A DNA stretch of 64,000 nucleotides from CBDBND01 sp965207985 (lineage in GTDB: Bacteria; Pseudomonadota; Alphaproteobacteria; Rhodospirillales; Rhodospirillaceae). This document shows, piece after piece, positions 35,702 through 44,624 of the stretch (its first letter is position 1; every line of letters starts with the position of its first letter). The notes under the pieces are model-generated. The model was given only the letters and a program-made list of their open reading frames with translations. It searched no databases and was not told the DNA's origin. The stretch spans positions 682,001 through 746,000 of the forward strand of contig CBDBND010000034.1 in the NCBI GenBank assembly GCA_965207985.1, given 5' to 3'. Made by a program: the position numbers and the translations under genes.

Positions 35702-36547
35702 GGGTCTGTTGACATTTAGTGGATTCCCAATGTCGCGGAAAAGTGATTCAAGCCTCCTTTTGCAAGGAGTGTTTGATGAAGTCAGAGCGTTTTGTGATCA
35801 CGGACAATGTTTGGGAGAAAATTTGGCGTCATCTACCGGGCAAGGCGACGGACCGTGGCGTGACGGCGGCGGACAACCGCCTGTTTTTGGAGGCGGTTTT
35901 GTGGCGGGTGCGCGCAGGGTCGCCGTGGCGCGCTCTGCCCCCGGCGTTCGGCAATTGGAACAGCGTCTTCCAGCGCTTTCGCCGATGGGCGAAGAAGGGT
36001 GTCTTCGAGCGGCTGTTCGAGGAGTTGTCGGCGGAACCGGATTTCGAATATGCCCTCATCGACGCCACCATCGTCAGCGTTCACCAGAAGGCGAGCGGCG
36101 CAAAAGGGGGACTCAAAATCAGGCCATCGGCCGATCACGGGGCGGATTGACCACCAAGATCATCGCCCTGGTCGACGCACTGGGGTGTCTGGTCCGCTTC
36201 GTGCTGCTCCCTGGCCAGCGCCACGACATGATGGGCGTCCAGCCGTTGATCGACGACGTTCACTTCGATGCCCTCATCGCCGACAAGGCATTCGATGCCG
36301 GCTGGCTGCGAGAGCAACTGGACCAACGTGGCGCAAGCGCCGTCATTCCCTCGCTCGCCAACAGGAAGCGGCCGGCGGCCTACGACAAGCACATGTACCG
36401 CTGGCGACATCTGATCGAAAACTACTTCGCCAAGATCAAGGAATTCCGTGGCATCGCAACACGCTACGACAAGACCGACATCAGCTGCGCCGCAAACTGC
36501 AACCTCGTCGAAACCATCATCGCCATGCGTTAAATGTCAACAGACCC
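35702..36547 (+). mobile_element. Complete IS5-family (IS427-like) element B
   Basis: Terminal repeats GGGTCTGTTGACATTTA (35702) and its complement ending at 36547 enclose 846 bp. The flanks show duplicated TA (35700-35701 and 36548-36549). A deleted copy of the same element is in the composite at 22675-23282. Confidence 0.9.
35776..36533 (+). CDS. IS5/IS427-type transposase, two frames joined by -1 frameshift
   Basis: Frame 1 starts at 35776 (MKSERFVITDNVWEKIWRHL) and runs to 36150; frame 2 ends at 36533. They join at GCAAAAGGGGG near 36098-36108, where a -1 slip on A-AAA-G changes ...ASGAK to RGTQNQAIGRSRGG. The joined protein has VDATIV-type first Asp (ALIDATIVSVHQ), ALIADKAFDAGWL for the second and RHLIENYFAKIKEFRGIATR with the catalytic Glu. 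Two-frame organisation is normal for this IS group. It looks functional. Confidence 0.85.
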
Positions 36548-37106
36548 TAGTGAACGTGGATAGAGATACCCGTGTCGTGCTTGTTTCGCAGCCACCAAAC
36601 CGGATGATGATCGACTTGGCAGGCCAATTGGACGCAGACGGGTTTCTTGCCCTTCCTTTATCGCCGGCAACGTTGTCCAGCACTTTGACCACAGCGTTAA
36701 ATAGGGAACGGGAACTCAAAGATTCGGAGAGTTACCTCGCCATCACACTTCCTAAGCCGGTAAAAAAAGAGCCCAAAAAAGATGCCGGACCCAATGCGTG
36801 GGTGGTGTGGAATAAAAAAGAGAAGGAAAAGGCGGAACTTTTGCAGTCTCTCGAATCAGCCCTAAAGACCATTGAAGACGAAAAAACCGTAGAACCTGCA
36901 AAGATTGAGAACGTCCGAACCTTCTGGTTGAAGGATCTCCACGCTGGCATGATTCTGGCTGAAGATATTTTGGGTGATGATGACGAACTCCTCCTCGCCA
37001 CCGGCACACCGCTAAACGATCCGTTAATCGATAAAATCAAAAAATTCAGCGAGATCGGGCTCTGCCGGTCTTTCCTTGAGGCAGGTGCAGCGCCCAAGGA
37101 GTAATT

Positions 37107-38342
37107 TCACGGGTTTTCGGCCCGTCCTGCTTTCATACCGAACACGGTGAATATAATCGCCATTTGAAACACACCGGCGATGAGGAAAACGGTTGCGGCT
37201 CTTTCCATATCTAAAAGCAGACCGAAAACGAACGGCGCAACCATGCCACCGATGTTGAGCCCGGTGGACACAAAGCCGAACACAGCGCCCATGGAGTCTT
37301 TGGGCGCAACAGAACGAACCAAAAGATCTCGGGACGGTGCCGTTATTCCGCCGGCAAAACCCGCCACGCACATGGCAAGTGTAATGCCGATAATACTAAG
37401 TTCGGCCATGCCAAGCGCGAGAATTGCCGCGCCCGAAATCAACGTACCGAATATGGCAATGAGATCATGACGCGTGGTCCGGTCTCCAAGCACGCCTCCG
37501 ACCAAAATCCCGGCACTGCTGGCCGCGAGAAAGATAGTCAATGCAGCGTTAGCCGTTACAAGCGGCATTTCATACATCTGATCGAAGGCGGAAACTGAAA
37601 AGTATGATACGCCCGAATGGGCGACGGAAATAAAAAGCCAAAAGGTGAAACCCATAAGGATTGGCAGTGACATCAATAGCATCGCCACATTCCTCAGGGA
37701 TTGATGCTGTGGCGATTCGCTTTCCTCGCCCCTATCAGCCTCGGGATCATCCAATGCGCTGATATTGACCAACAAGACAACGGCGACCAGCAGCCCTGCG
37801 CTGCCAATCAGGGTGACACCCGTTTGCCAGCCGGTGGTTCCCGCCAGCGCGACCATGACCAGCGGCGCAATGGCACTGCCGCCGAAACCGGACACTGTGT
37901 GAATACTGAAGGCGCGTCCCATCACTTTGGGGTCTACGCTCCTGTTAAGAATGGCGTAATCCGCTGGGTGATAGACCGCATTGGCCAATCCCGCTGGAAT
38001 CATCATAGCCATGAGTACCCAGTATGACGGCGCCAGCCCAATAACCATGAGCGCCAGCCCCTGCACCGCCACCGCCGCAGTCAGCAGTTTCGGCGCATCG
38101 AGCCGGTCGACCAATACGCCCATGGGCAATTGGGTCAATGCACTGACAATATTAAATACAACAATGAGAGCGCCCAGTTCCGTATAGGAAACCGATAAGT
38201 CCGAACGCAGCAAAGGAAACAAGGGCGGTAATACGAAGAAAAAGAAATGACTGTAGAGATGCGCAAGACTGACCAGCGCCGTCACTTTGGTGCTGCCCGC
38301 AATGGGAACGTGAGGTGGCCGTGGGGTTGTGGCGTCGGTCAT
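37107..38342 (-). CDS. MFS transporter (Fsr-like)
   Basis: The 411-residue protein has 12 predicted hydrophobic helices, with the inter-helix signature LPMGVLVDRLDAPKLL after helix 2 and the second-half counterpart GGVLGDRTTRHDL. The pattern LYSHFFFFVLPPLFPLL at helix 1 resembles fosmidomycin-resistance-type exporters. Its ATG overlaps the stop of the upstream MFS gene (ATGA at 38339-38342), so the two are translated together. Possible exporters for products of the catabolic island or of toxic compounds; substrate unknown. Confidence 0.85.
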   Translation of the reverse strand: MTDATTPRPPHVPIAGSTKVTALVSLAHLYSHFFFFVLPPLFPLLRSDLSVSYTELGALIVVFNIVSALTQLPMGVLVDRLDAPKLLTAAVAVQGLALMVIGLAPSYWVLMAMMIPAGLANAVYHPADYAILNRSVDPKVMGRAFSIHTVSGFGGSAIAPLVMVALAGTTGWQTGVTLIGSAGLLVAVVLLVNISALDDPEADRGEESESPQHQSLRNVAMLLMSLPILMGFTFWLFISVAHSGVSYFSVSAFDQMYEMPLVTANAALTIFLAASSAGILVGGVLGDRTTRHDLIAIFGTLISGAAILALGMAELSIIGITLAMCVAGFAGGITAPSRDLLVRSVAPKDSMGAVFGFVSTGLNIGGMVAPFVFGLLLDMERAATVFLIAGVFQMAIIFTVFGMKAGRAENP

Positions 38343-39607
38343 GGTGTCGTTTCGAGTTTGCGCGGATCAACGATCTTTGTGTTCAGGAATACAACGACAG
38401 TCATCATGGCAATCACAGAGCCGATAACAAAGGGATACCAAGCCGTGCTTTGATAAAGCGCTGCGGCTGATGCCGGCGCAAGTAGAAAAGCGATCGCCTG
38501 GCACGAGGTTGAAATCCCGGCAATGCGGCCTTGAGCATCGGGACCGGCAGCCAAGGAAAGAGAAGTATTGATGGCCGGCATCGTGAAACCTTGCCCCAAA
38601 CCATTGAAAACCATGGACGCAATGAAAATGAGTTGAGTTGTGCTGTTCCACAGAAGGGTGATCGAAACCAGGGTTAAACTAATGCCGATGAGAACAATAA
38701 CCTTGGCACCGGCAGGGACCCACCTGAGCAGAAAGGCCTGGACAAAAACATTGGCCGCAGCGGCGCACATGAGTCCCAAACCCATGGTTTGCGCGGCAGG
38801 AATGGGCTCAAGCTGAAAGCGGTCCTGGACGAAAAAACCCACGATGGAAAAAATGCCATATGTGCCGCACATGAACAGAATGGCACTGATGGCGATCATC
38901 AAGACCGGCCCCCGTAAGAGCAGACGGTAGCTTCCGCCGCCTCCCGGCGCATGGCTCTTGGTGTTTGGCAAGACGATGAGCGGCGCGACGACGACCACCA
39001 TGCCAGCGGCAGCAATGATGTAAAACGGCGCCGATAACCCCAGGCCGGAAAAAAAGGCGGCGACGGATGGCCCGATGATGGCACCTGTACTCGTCGCAGC
39101 CGTCAACATGGAGATGGCGCGCAACCGCATTTCCCGTGATGACAGGTCCGCGGCCATAGCCATAGCTGCCGGTGTGACCGCGCCGGCGCCTAACGCGAAA
39201 AGGGCGCGTGATCCGACCAACATCCATAAAATCGTGACGCCCGCGACAAGATTGCGGATGGCAGCGTCGACGATCAGTCCGAACATGACCACGGAGATGA
39301 CGAATGCAATGCCGCCGAGGATGATCACCGGGCGCCGGCCCCAGGTCTCGCTGGCAGCGCCCCACAGTGGTCCGGTGAACAACATGAATAGGCCATGAAC
39401 AGACATCACCAGACCGATCTGATAGTCCTGCATACCCACTTCCCGGCCGATAGGTGGCAGGATTGTGAATAGAAATGCCTGGCCAACGACCATGATCATG
39501 GTCGCATAAAACAGCGTTACACTGATCGGGAGCGGTAATTTACCTGCGGACTGAACTATTGGCGCTGGTGGTGTGGATGGTGAAGCGGTCAAGACGGAGC
39601 CTGACAA
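38339..39607 (-). CDS. MFS transporter (multidrug/TetA-like)
   Basis: The 422-residue protein has 12 hydrophobic helices, motif A-like GPLWGAASETWGRRPVIILG and the helix-5 motif C-like ATSTGAIIGPSVAAFFSGLG typical of drug:H+ antiporters. It is the first gene of a two-MFS operon. Tandem MFS genes of different subtype in one operon are uncommon; they may be independent exporters rather than subunits. The 240 bp upstream, shared with the divergent hydrolase gene at 39848, should hold both promoters. Confidence 0.85.
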   Translation of the reverse strand: MSGSVLTASPSTPPAPIVQSAGKLPLPISVTLFYATMIMVVGQAFLFTILPPIGREVGMQDYQIGLVMSVHGLFMLFTGPLWGAASETWGRRPVIILGGIAFVISVVMFGLIVDAAIRNLVAGVTILWMLVGSRALFALGAGAVTPAAMAMAADLSSREMRLRAISMLTAATSTGAIIGPSVAAFFSGLGLSAPFYIIAAAGMVVVVAPLIVLPNTKSHAPGGGGSYRLLLRGPVLMIAISAILFMCGTYGIFSIVGFFVQDRFQLEPIPAAQTMGLGLMCAAAANVFVQAFLLRWVPAGAKVIVLIGISLTLVSITLLWNSTTQLIFIASMVFNGLGQGFTMPAINTSLSLAAGPDAQGRIAGISTSCQAIAFLLAPASAAALYQSTAWYPFVIGSVIAMMTVVVFLNTKIVDPRKLETTP

Positions 39608-39847
39608 ATTGAATTGACGGCAGGATTTGACCCGGTTGCGACTTAAGCTGCAAGAGCGGCTGCGCCCTAGTGTTCACCTAGTGTCATTTGATTGGGTTCC
39701 ACGGCTCGATTCCACGGTATAGTGACTCCAATTTAAGGGATGGACCCATAGCGGCTCGCTGTCGGTACAAGTTCATTAGGAACATGTGCCAGAAGGCATT
39801 CCACCCCTTGAAAACGAATAAAAATACGAAACAAGGAGACGCATAGA

Positions 39848-40625
39848 ATGAAACGCCCCCGCCGCGGCTACGCCGACGGACCTTTTGGCCAAGTTCACTT
39901 TCAAGACACTGGGGGCGATGGATCGCCTCTGGTCTTGTGTCATCAAGCACCCCTCACCTCGCGGCAATACGACAACGTCTTCAAGTTACTGGCAGACGCC
40001 GGGATTCGGCATGTCCGATGTCACCGACTTCGTGCCGCGGGTGGAGGATTTCGCCAAAGTCGTGCCTGCAGTTATGGACCACTTAGGCATCAAACAAGCG
40101 GATATGCTCGGCCATCACACCGGCGCTATGATCGTGACGGAAGTGGCCATACAGTTTCCTCAGCGGGTGCGCAAACTCGTCATGAACGGGCCAGCTCCGT
40201 TTACAGAAGAAGAACGAAAACAGTGGATGGATGATATCGTCGAACAAAAAGAAAAAACGTTCACCCATAAAGCTGATGGTAGCCACATCCAGGAAATTTA
40301 TTTAGGACGCATGCAATGGATGGACCCGGATAAGGACGCCGAACTGGTCACCCGCTATATTGTCGAACAGCTGCAAGGGTTCGGCCCCTTTTGGTACGGC
40401 CACCATGCGGCATTTCTCTATGATCATGGCGCGGCCATTGAAAAAACCGAACACGAGACGCTTGTTTTGACCAATGGCGGCGACATCATTAAGCCGTGGG
40501 CAGAAAAGACCAAAGAAATGAGGCCTGATTTCAAATACGTCGAACTTGACGGCGGCGGTATAGACCCCACGGATCAACTGTCCGAAGCCTGGGTCACTGC
40601 TGTGGCCGAGTTCCTGAAAAACTAA
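39848..40625 (+). pseudogene. Alpha/beta hydrolase with GHHTG elbow, frameshifted by a short deletion
   Basis: AGGAG precedes the ATG at 39848. The first frame (GYADGPFGQVHFQDTGGDGS, CHQAPLTSRQYDNV, LLADAGIR) and the second (PGFGMSDVTDFVPRVEDFAK, MLGHHTGAMIVTEVAIQF, to the stop at 40625) meet at about 40005. Compared with the relative at 24333, about six residues between GIR and PGFGMS are missing. The join falls in ACGCCGGGATTCG, which could encode both DAGIR and TPGFG in different frames, so a repeat-mediated deletion explains it. The nucleophile position is His, as in the relative. Confidence 0.75.
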
Positions 40626-40637
40626 CCGGAGACCCCC

Positions 40638-41603
40638 ATGTCCACTCCGCTCGTGACGGCGATGAACTGCGTCACCATCTCCTGTCCGGAACCGCAAACG
40701 CTCATCGAGCTCATAACCGGCGTTTGGGATTGGGAACAGTTTTGCGACGGTCCCATTGATGCGGCACTAGAATCCATTTGGGGCATCACTCCCAGCAGTG
40801 CCGGGGACCGCTTCACGGTTTTGCGCTCAAAGAATTTTGATCGGGGCATGATCCGAGTGGTGGAAGGACCAGACCGGCACCGCACATCACCCATGAGCAC
40901 CCGGTGGAGCGGCATCGAGATTGTCGTGTCAGAAGACCTTGTAGGATTGTGCAAGCGTCTCGAAGCCCATCCAGACTTTGACGTGGTAAAGCCGGTGGAT
41001 GAAGCGGACTTCACTCATGCGGGCGCCAACGTTCATACCTTCTTTCACGGCCGCGGGCCGGGTCTCACCCACACCATGTTCACCATGGCTGTGACCCAGC
41101 CTGAAACCTACGCGTTTCCGGAAACCGAGAATCACGTGGGACATATTTTTGACGTCCACTTGGATGTGAACAACAAAGGTCCGAGCCGGAATTTTTACGA
41201 TAAGACCTTGGCCATGGACATGGTGTTCGATGACATGCTCACCGAAGGCTTGTTTTACGATACATGGGATCTCGACCCGTCCACACCACACGTGCGTATG
41301 TCCATCTTCAAGGGCGATGCGGAAGGATTCGGCTTAGGGGGGATCGAGATGCGCAGTTTCGATGCCTCCACCATGGACCCTACGCCTCCCATGGAAGACC
41401 GTCTGGACGGCGGTTGTTGCATCACCACATTCACGACCAAAGATATCGATGCGGTTTTTAAAGCCGTTAATGAAAGTCCGGATGCCACGCCTTTGACGGA
41501 ACCTCAAGTCAACACCGCCGCACCTTACGGGGGCGGGAAAGTGTTCGCCTTTCTTGGCCCTGAAGGGGAACGGGTCGAGATTACCGAACAATGGGTCGCG
41601 TGA
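40638..41603 (+). CDS. VOC (glyoxalase/dioxygenase fold) family protein
   Basis: The 321-residue protein follows the hydrolase by 12 bp with a GGAGACCCCC site. It is a two-module VOC protein: module 1 TPLVTAMNCVTISCPEPQTL, module 2 VGHIFDVHLDVNNKGPSRNF (His ligand), ITTFTTKDIDAVFKAVNES and a closing GPEGERVEITEQW (Glu ligand). Members include glyoxalases, extradiol dioxygenases and isomerases. The full set of metal ligands cannot be fixed by eye. Its partner is the broken hydrolase, so the pathway is damaged. Confidence 0.8.
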   Translation: MSTPLVTAMNCVTISCPEPQTLIELITGVWDWEQFCDGPIDAALESIWGITPSSAGDRFTVLRSKNFDRGMIRVVEGPDRHRTSPMSTRWSGIEIVVSEDLVGLCKRLEAHPDFDVVKPVDEADFTHAGANVHTFFHGRGPGLTHTMFTMAVTQPETYAFPETENHVGHIFDVHLDVNNKGPSRNFYDKTLAMDMVFDDMLTEGLFYDTWDLDPSTPHVRMSIFKGDAEGFGLGGIEMRSFDASTMDPTPPMEDRLDGGCCITTFTTKDIDAVFKAVNESPDATPLTEPQVNTAAPYGGGKVFAFLGPEGERVEITEQWVA

Positions 41604-41661
41604 ACGCGCACAACATGAGCCTAGGCACGCAACAGGCGCTTAAGCGTGTGGACTTATCGCA

Positions 41662-42486
41662 TCAAACGTCGAAGAACTCCATGACGAGCGCAGCCACTTC
41701 TTCAGGTTTGTCCTGATGGGGAAAAGCGCTGGCATCGTCGACGGGAACAATGCTGCTGTTTTGCAGCCTTGCATCTGCTTCTTCAACGAAGTTTCCGTAA
41801 TTCCCGCGTGTTCCGTAGGCCAAAAGAAACGGCTGCGAAATTCTTGGAAGAATAGCCAGATAGTCAAATAGTCCGACCCCACGGGCACTGGGCTGAATCC
41901 AACGGCCTGCGGCCTTGCGACTCATATTTTGTTCGTCCATATGCGCTCGATCACGCATACCGAATGTTCGTTCCATATAAGAATAATCTCTCGGCAGCGG
42001 ATTTTCGTCTTCGTCGAAATATCCGTTGGCAATGGCTTGACGGGCGGCTTCGCGCATGGCTGACCTTTCGGTCGATCCGGCCAGGGCAGACCCCATGGAT
42101 GCAACGGCCGACACCCGCTCCGGCCAAAGGGCGGCACACACGGTGGCAACGCAACCACCTTCAGAGCTGCCAATAAACGCCAATTCGTGTGCTCCTAATG
42201 TGTCCGACGCTGCCATCACCTTGGCGGCAGCTTCTTCTTGGGTTGAAATAAACGGAATCGACCCTTCCATTGTTGACCCGCCATGACCTGGCAAGTCCAT
42301 GGCAATGACGCGCGTACGCGTCGCCAGGATGGGCATGATCCAACGCCATTCAGCAGTCCAGCCGCCAAGCTTATGAAGCAGAACAGCGATGCGGTCGCCA
42401 CTTCCACCAGAGACGTAATGCATCACGCCCCCGACAACAGGGACGTGCCCTTCTTCGAACTGCGGTAATTGGGACAGATCGGACAT
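41662..42486 (-). CDS. Alpha/beta hydrolase with canonical Ser nucleophile
   Basis: The 274-residue protein has VAVLLHKLGG-like oxyanion region (IAVLLHKLGGWTAEWRW), AMDLPGHGGST, the elbow FIGSSEGGCV (G-x-Ser-x-G), and late acidic and His residues (DDASAFPHQDKPEE). Cytoplasmic, no signal peptide. It resembles carboxylesterase or C-C hydrolases of aromatic catabolism. It is upstream (in transcription terms) of nothing intact: the DUF1838 fragment precedes it by 25 bp on the same strand. Confidence 0.8.
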   Translation of the reverse strand: MSDLSQLPQFEEGHVPVVGGVMHYVSGGSGDRIAVLLHKLGGWTAEWRWIMPILATRTRVIAMDLPGHGGSTMEGSIPFISTQEEAAAKVMAASDTLGAHELAFIGSSEGGCVATVCAALWPERVSAVASMGSALAGSTERSAMREAARQAIANGYFDEDENPLPRDYSYMERTFGMRDRAHMDEQNMSRKAAGRWIQPSARGVGLFDYLAILPRISQPFLLAYGTRGNYGNFVEEADARLQNSSIVPVDDASAFPHQDKPEEVAALVMEFFDV

Positions 42487-42511
42487 TGATACTTCCTTTA
42501 CAAATCAGGCG

Positions 42512-42844
42512 TCAGACAAAACCGGGATGATCAGTTCGTAAACGGTCTTTTAGGCGAGTAGGAATTTCTTCCGGATCGGCAAGCTTACGACCTTTAAGTT
42601 GCCACAGTTGCAAACCTGGGTAGTTACCCATCTTTAACCACGGAGCCCACGAGTTTGTCTGCTCGTACGCCAATGTTGCAGGTACAAAGGCACCTTCTGG
42701 AGTCAAAAGGTCGTCAACGCGCGCTTGAAATGTAATCAAACTATCACCGACATAGGATGGTACAGCGGCGTTTTGAGATGACCGGCCAGATGACGACGGG
42801 TTTGAGCTTCTTGTTCTCGAGAAATGGCTTTCTTTAATCCAAAG
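42512..42844 (-). pseudogene. C-terminal fragment of a third DUF1838 protein
   Basis: The frame is open from the IS3 tail at 42844 and reads NAAVPSYVGDSLITFQARVD, DLLTPEGAFVPATLAYEQTN, WAPWLKMGNYPGLQLWQLKG and then a normal stop at 42512. This corresponds to the last 110 or so residues of the DUF1838 paralogues at 33373 and 34262 (WLNMGDHPGNY block). The rest was removed at the IS junction. It was cotranscribed with the hydrolase at 41662. Confidence 0.75.
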
Positions 42845-43012
42845 TGTCCGTCGTCAGAGTATTTGGGACAGCGGGGGTTGATAAACTAAGAGAGGGTTTG
42901 GCCCATCTTGGTTTTCAGTTTAGGCGGCGGTTTTGCGGTGCTGCAAGCGCCGTTGGTTGATGGTGTTTTGTTTGATTCTCTCCCTTTCGAGTAAGATGGT
43001 TTCGCCGCGCCC
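42845..43012 (-). mobile_element. IS3-C type remnant, 3' end only
   Basis: This is the exact reverse complement of 51984-52151 where they overlap: terminal TGTCCGTCGTCAGAG at 42845 and the transposase tail TILLERERIKQNTINQRRLQ. Homology stops at about 43012. Confidence 0.8.
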
Positions 43013-43087
43013 GCCGTGCTCAAAGATGTGGCACAACAAGGCATCTGCAATGTCGCTGTACCGTGGGTATGGGTCATGCATTGTCAT
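43012..43087 (-). pseudogene. Short N-terminal gene fragment fused to the IS3 tail
   Basis: From ATG 43087 the minus strand reads MTMHDPYPRYSDIADALLCH then IFEHGG and runs in frame into the IS3 tail (RGETILLERE). A GGCGG site precedes the ATG. The sequence resembles the winged-helix start of Mrr-type restriction proteins, but 26 residues are too few to be sure. The remainder of the gene was lost at the IS junction. From 43088 to 43231 I see nothing. Confidence 0.35.
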
Positions 43088-43231
43088 TTCCGCCAGTCCT
43101 TCGGAGGGTCATTTGTCGTCCAAACGAAAAGACTAAACCAACGGTATTGGCGAGGCAACGGATAGTGCCCAAAGGGGGATAGTATGGGCACTATCGTATA
43201 TAATTCCCTTTCGAAAGGGGCAGGGGCGGTA

Positions 43232-43720
43232 CTAAGTTGAACCTTCGATGATCCATGACCAAACGAAATACCAAGACAGAGCGGCTAATAAGAAGGTCGC
43301 ATAGTTCGCAAACAGGTCGGCACTCTTCCGCACGAGTTGGTGGTCAGTTCCCCATATCTTTATGAGCAACGGCTCCTCACCATGAGAAACTGGCCTTTGA
43401 TCGATCACACCGTCTTCATCCAGATGGCAATACCTCATTACATACCAGTACAGATGAGCCAAGATTATCGCCAAGCCAAGGACAAGCACTCCCCAATCCC
43501 CAGACGGCGTGATGCCAAACATCCTTAGATCGTTTAGGTCGGCACCTGCAAATCCTCCAATGACCACGATACTTGAAAGCGCGAGGATGTTTCGTCTGCA
43601 GATCCTAGATCCGTCTGGCTCTACCAGTTTGTCGAATGCCCTCTTAGCAATTTTTCGGTCCTTCCATGGATACACACGCGTCAGGCCAAATGACAAAAAC
43701 AGAAACCTTTGTATGTTCAT
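43232..43720 (-). CDS. Small membrane protein of unknown function
   Basis: The 162-residue protein starts MNIQRFLFLSFGLTRVYPWK and has hydrophobic stretches at ILALSSIVVIGGFAGA, WGVLVLGLAIILAHLYWYVM and TFLLAALSWYFVWSWI. Between them lies a polar loop with HLDEDGVIDQRPVSHGEEP. I do not recognise a family. No close neighbour on the same strand. The pattern of helices and the good codon use make it a likely real gene. Confidence 0.55.
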   Translation of the reverse strand: MNIQRFLFLSFGLTRVYPWKDRKIAKRAFDKLVEPDGSRICRRNILALSSIVVIGGFAGADLNDLRMFGITPSGDWGVLVLGLAIILAHLYWYVMRYCHLDEDGVIDQRPVSHGEEPLLIKIWGTDHQLVRKSADLFANYATFLLAALSWYFVWSWIIEGST

Positions 43721-44137
43721 CTCGACCTCTCTTGTTAGACAGCACTTCGCCCGTCACATCGGTGTAATCGGACGCCTATAATAATGCACCATTAGAAGCG
43801 GTTCTTTTGGCTCTACCGATACGGTTAGCCAATAAATCCTGAATCTGCTCCGCTGTCTTGCCTACCCGTTGGAGCTGTACGCTGCTGTGTTCCGAAATAC
43901 CCAAGGCCGCGCCCCAAATTTAATTTGTGGGAAGGAATGCAATAGGCACTGTCAAACTAAATCGGCTTGAACCAGGAAGTAAGGTCTCTTAGCCTTCGGC
44001 GATGCACAATCCCTTCCGTTACTTCAATAGCTCGCCCGAGTGGCCTTCAAAGGATTGAAGTCTCTCATTCGTATTGACCGGTTGCCGGCAAAGGACACAG
44101 GGCTGGCAAAAGCCTGGCTGTATTGCCACCTGATTTT
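43721..44137. other. Gene-free stretch
   Basis: No convincing frame on either strand; many stops in all six frames. Probably decayed sequence between the membrane-protein gene and the inverted-repeat element. Confidence 0.5.
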
Positions 44138-44305
44138 AGGGCATTGTCAGAGCAAATAGTTCGGGCCATCTCTTTTGGGCCCTTGTTCGTGGGGTTTAGG
44201 CACTAAAAAATTGGTTTGCTTGGAATTGACCAAGCAAGGTGTGACTCTGAATATCGAAAACTCCCGTCACTAGACTACCAGATCAATTTAGTCTGACAAT
44301 GCCCT
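44138..44305. repeat. 168-bp segment bounded by inverted repeats, cutting an ABC ATPase gene
   Basis: AGGGCATTGTCAGA (44138-44151) and TCTGACAATGCCCT (44292-44305) are perfect 14-bp inverted repeats, with similarity continuing a few bases inward (nnAAAT). No ORF lies within. It resembles a miniature inverted-repeat element or the deleted shell of an IS. The ABC ATPase fragment begins exactly at its right end. Confidence 0.6.
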
Positions 44306-44615
44306 CCGCACCGTCGGTTTGGAAGACCGTGAGCACCATACCGCCTCAGAATTGTCGGGGGGACAACAGCAGCGGGTCGCCATCGCCCGGGCCATGGTAA
44401 CCGAGCCGTCGCTGTTGCTGGCCGACGAGCCCACCGGCAACTTGGATTCCGCCCGCAATTTGGAGATCATGGAATTGGTCGCCCAGTTAAACCAAGAGCG
44501 GAACTTGACCATTGTATTGGTTACCCATGAAAATGACCTGGCGGCCTTCGCGCCCCGCAAGCTGGAATTCCGCGACGGCAAGATCGTTCAGGAATGGCCT
44601 GCAGAAGCAGCATAG
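44306..44615 (+). pseudogene. MacB-type ABC ATPase, C-terminal half only
   Basis: The frame enters from the inverted repeat (LRTVGLEDREHHTASELSGG) and includes the signature LSGGQQQRVAIARAM, Walker B LLLADEPTGNLDS and the H-loop IVLVTHENDLA. The Walker A half is absent, so it cannot hydrolyse ATP. It lies 9 bp before the permease gene and belongs to a MacB/LolD-like system (FtsX-type exporter). Confidence 0.85.
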
Positions 44616-44624
44616 GGCCAGACG

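Larger units (their letters stand above)
35432..37104 (+). pseudogene. Pseudo-receiver response-regulator-like gene, interrupted by IS5 element B
   Basis: The 5' part (35432-35701) encodes a CheY-like receiver start: VQLLLVDPDKTNRQILSGLI, then FGLILLAVKNPP, where residue 70 is Ala instead of the phospho-acceptor Asp. After the IS (35702-36547) and one TA the frame continues exactly, GGL then VNVDRDTRVVLVSQPPN, through the end of the receiver, a charged linker (KPVKKEPKKDAGP) and a C-terminal domain FWLKDLHAGMILAEDILGDD to GTPLNDPLIDKIKKF, a module seen beside HD-GYP and similar regulators. The receiver is therefore phosphorylation-independent by sequence. Precise repair would give about 275 codons. 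Confidence 0.75.
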
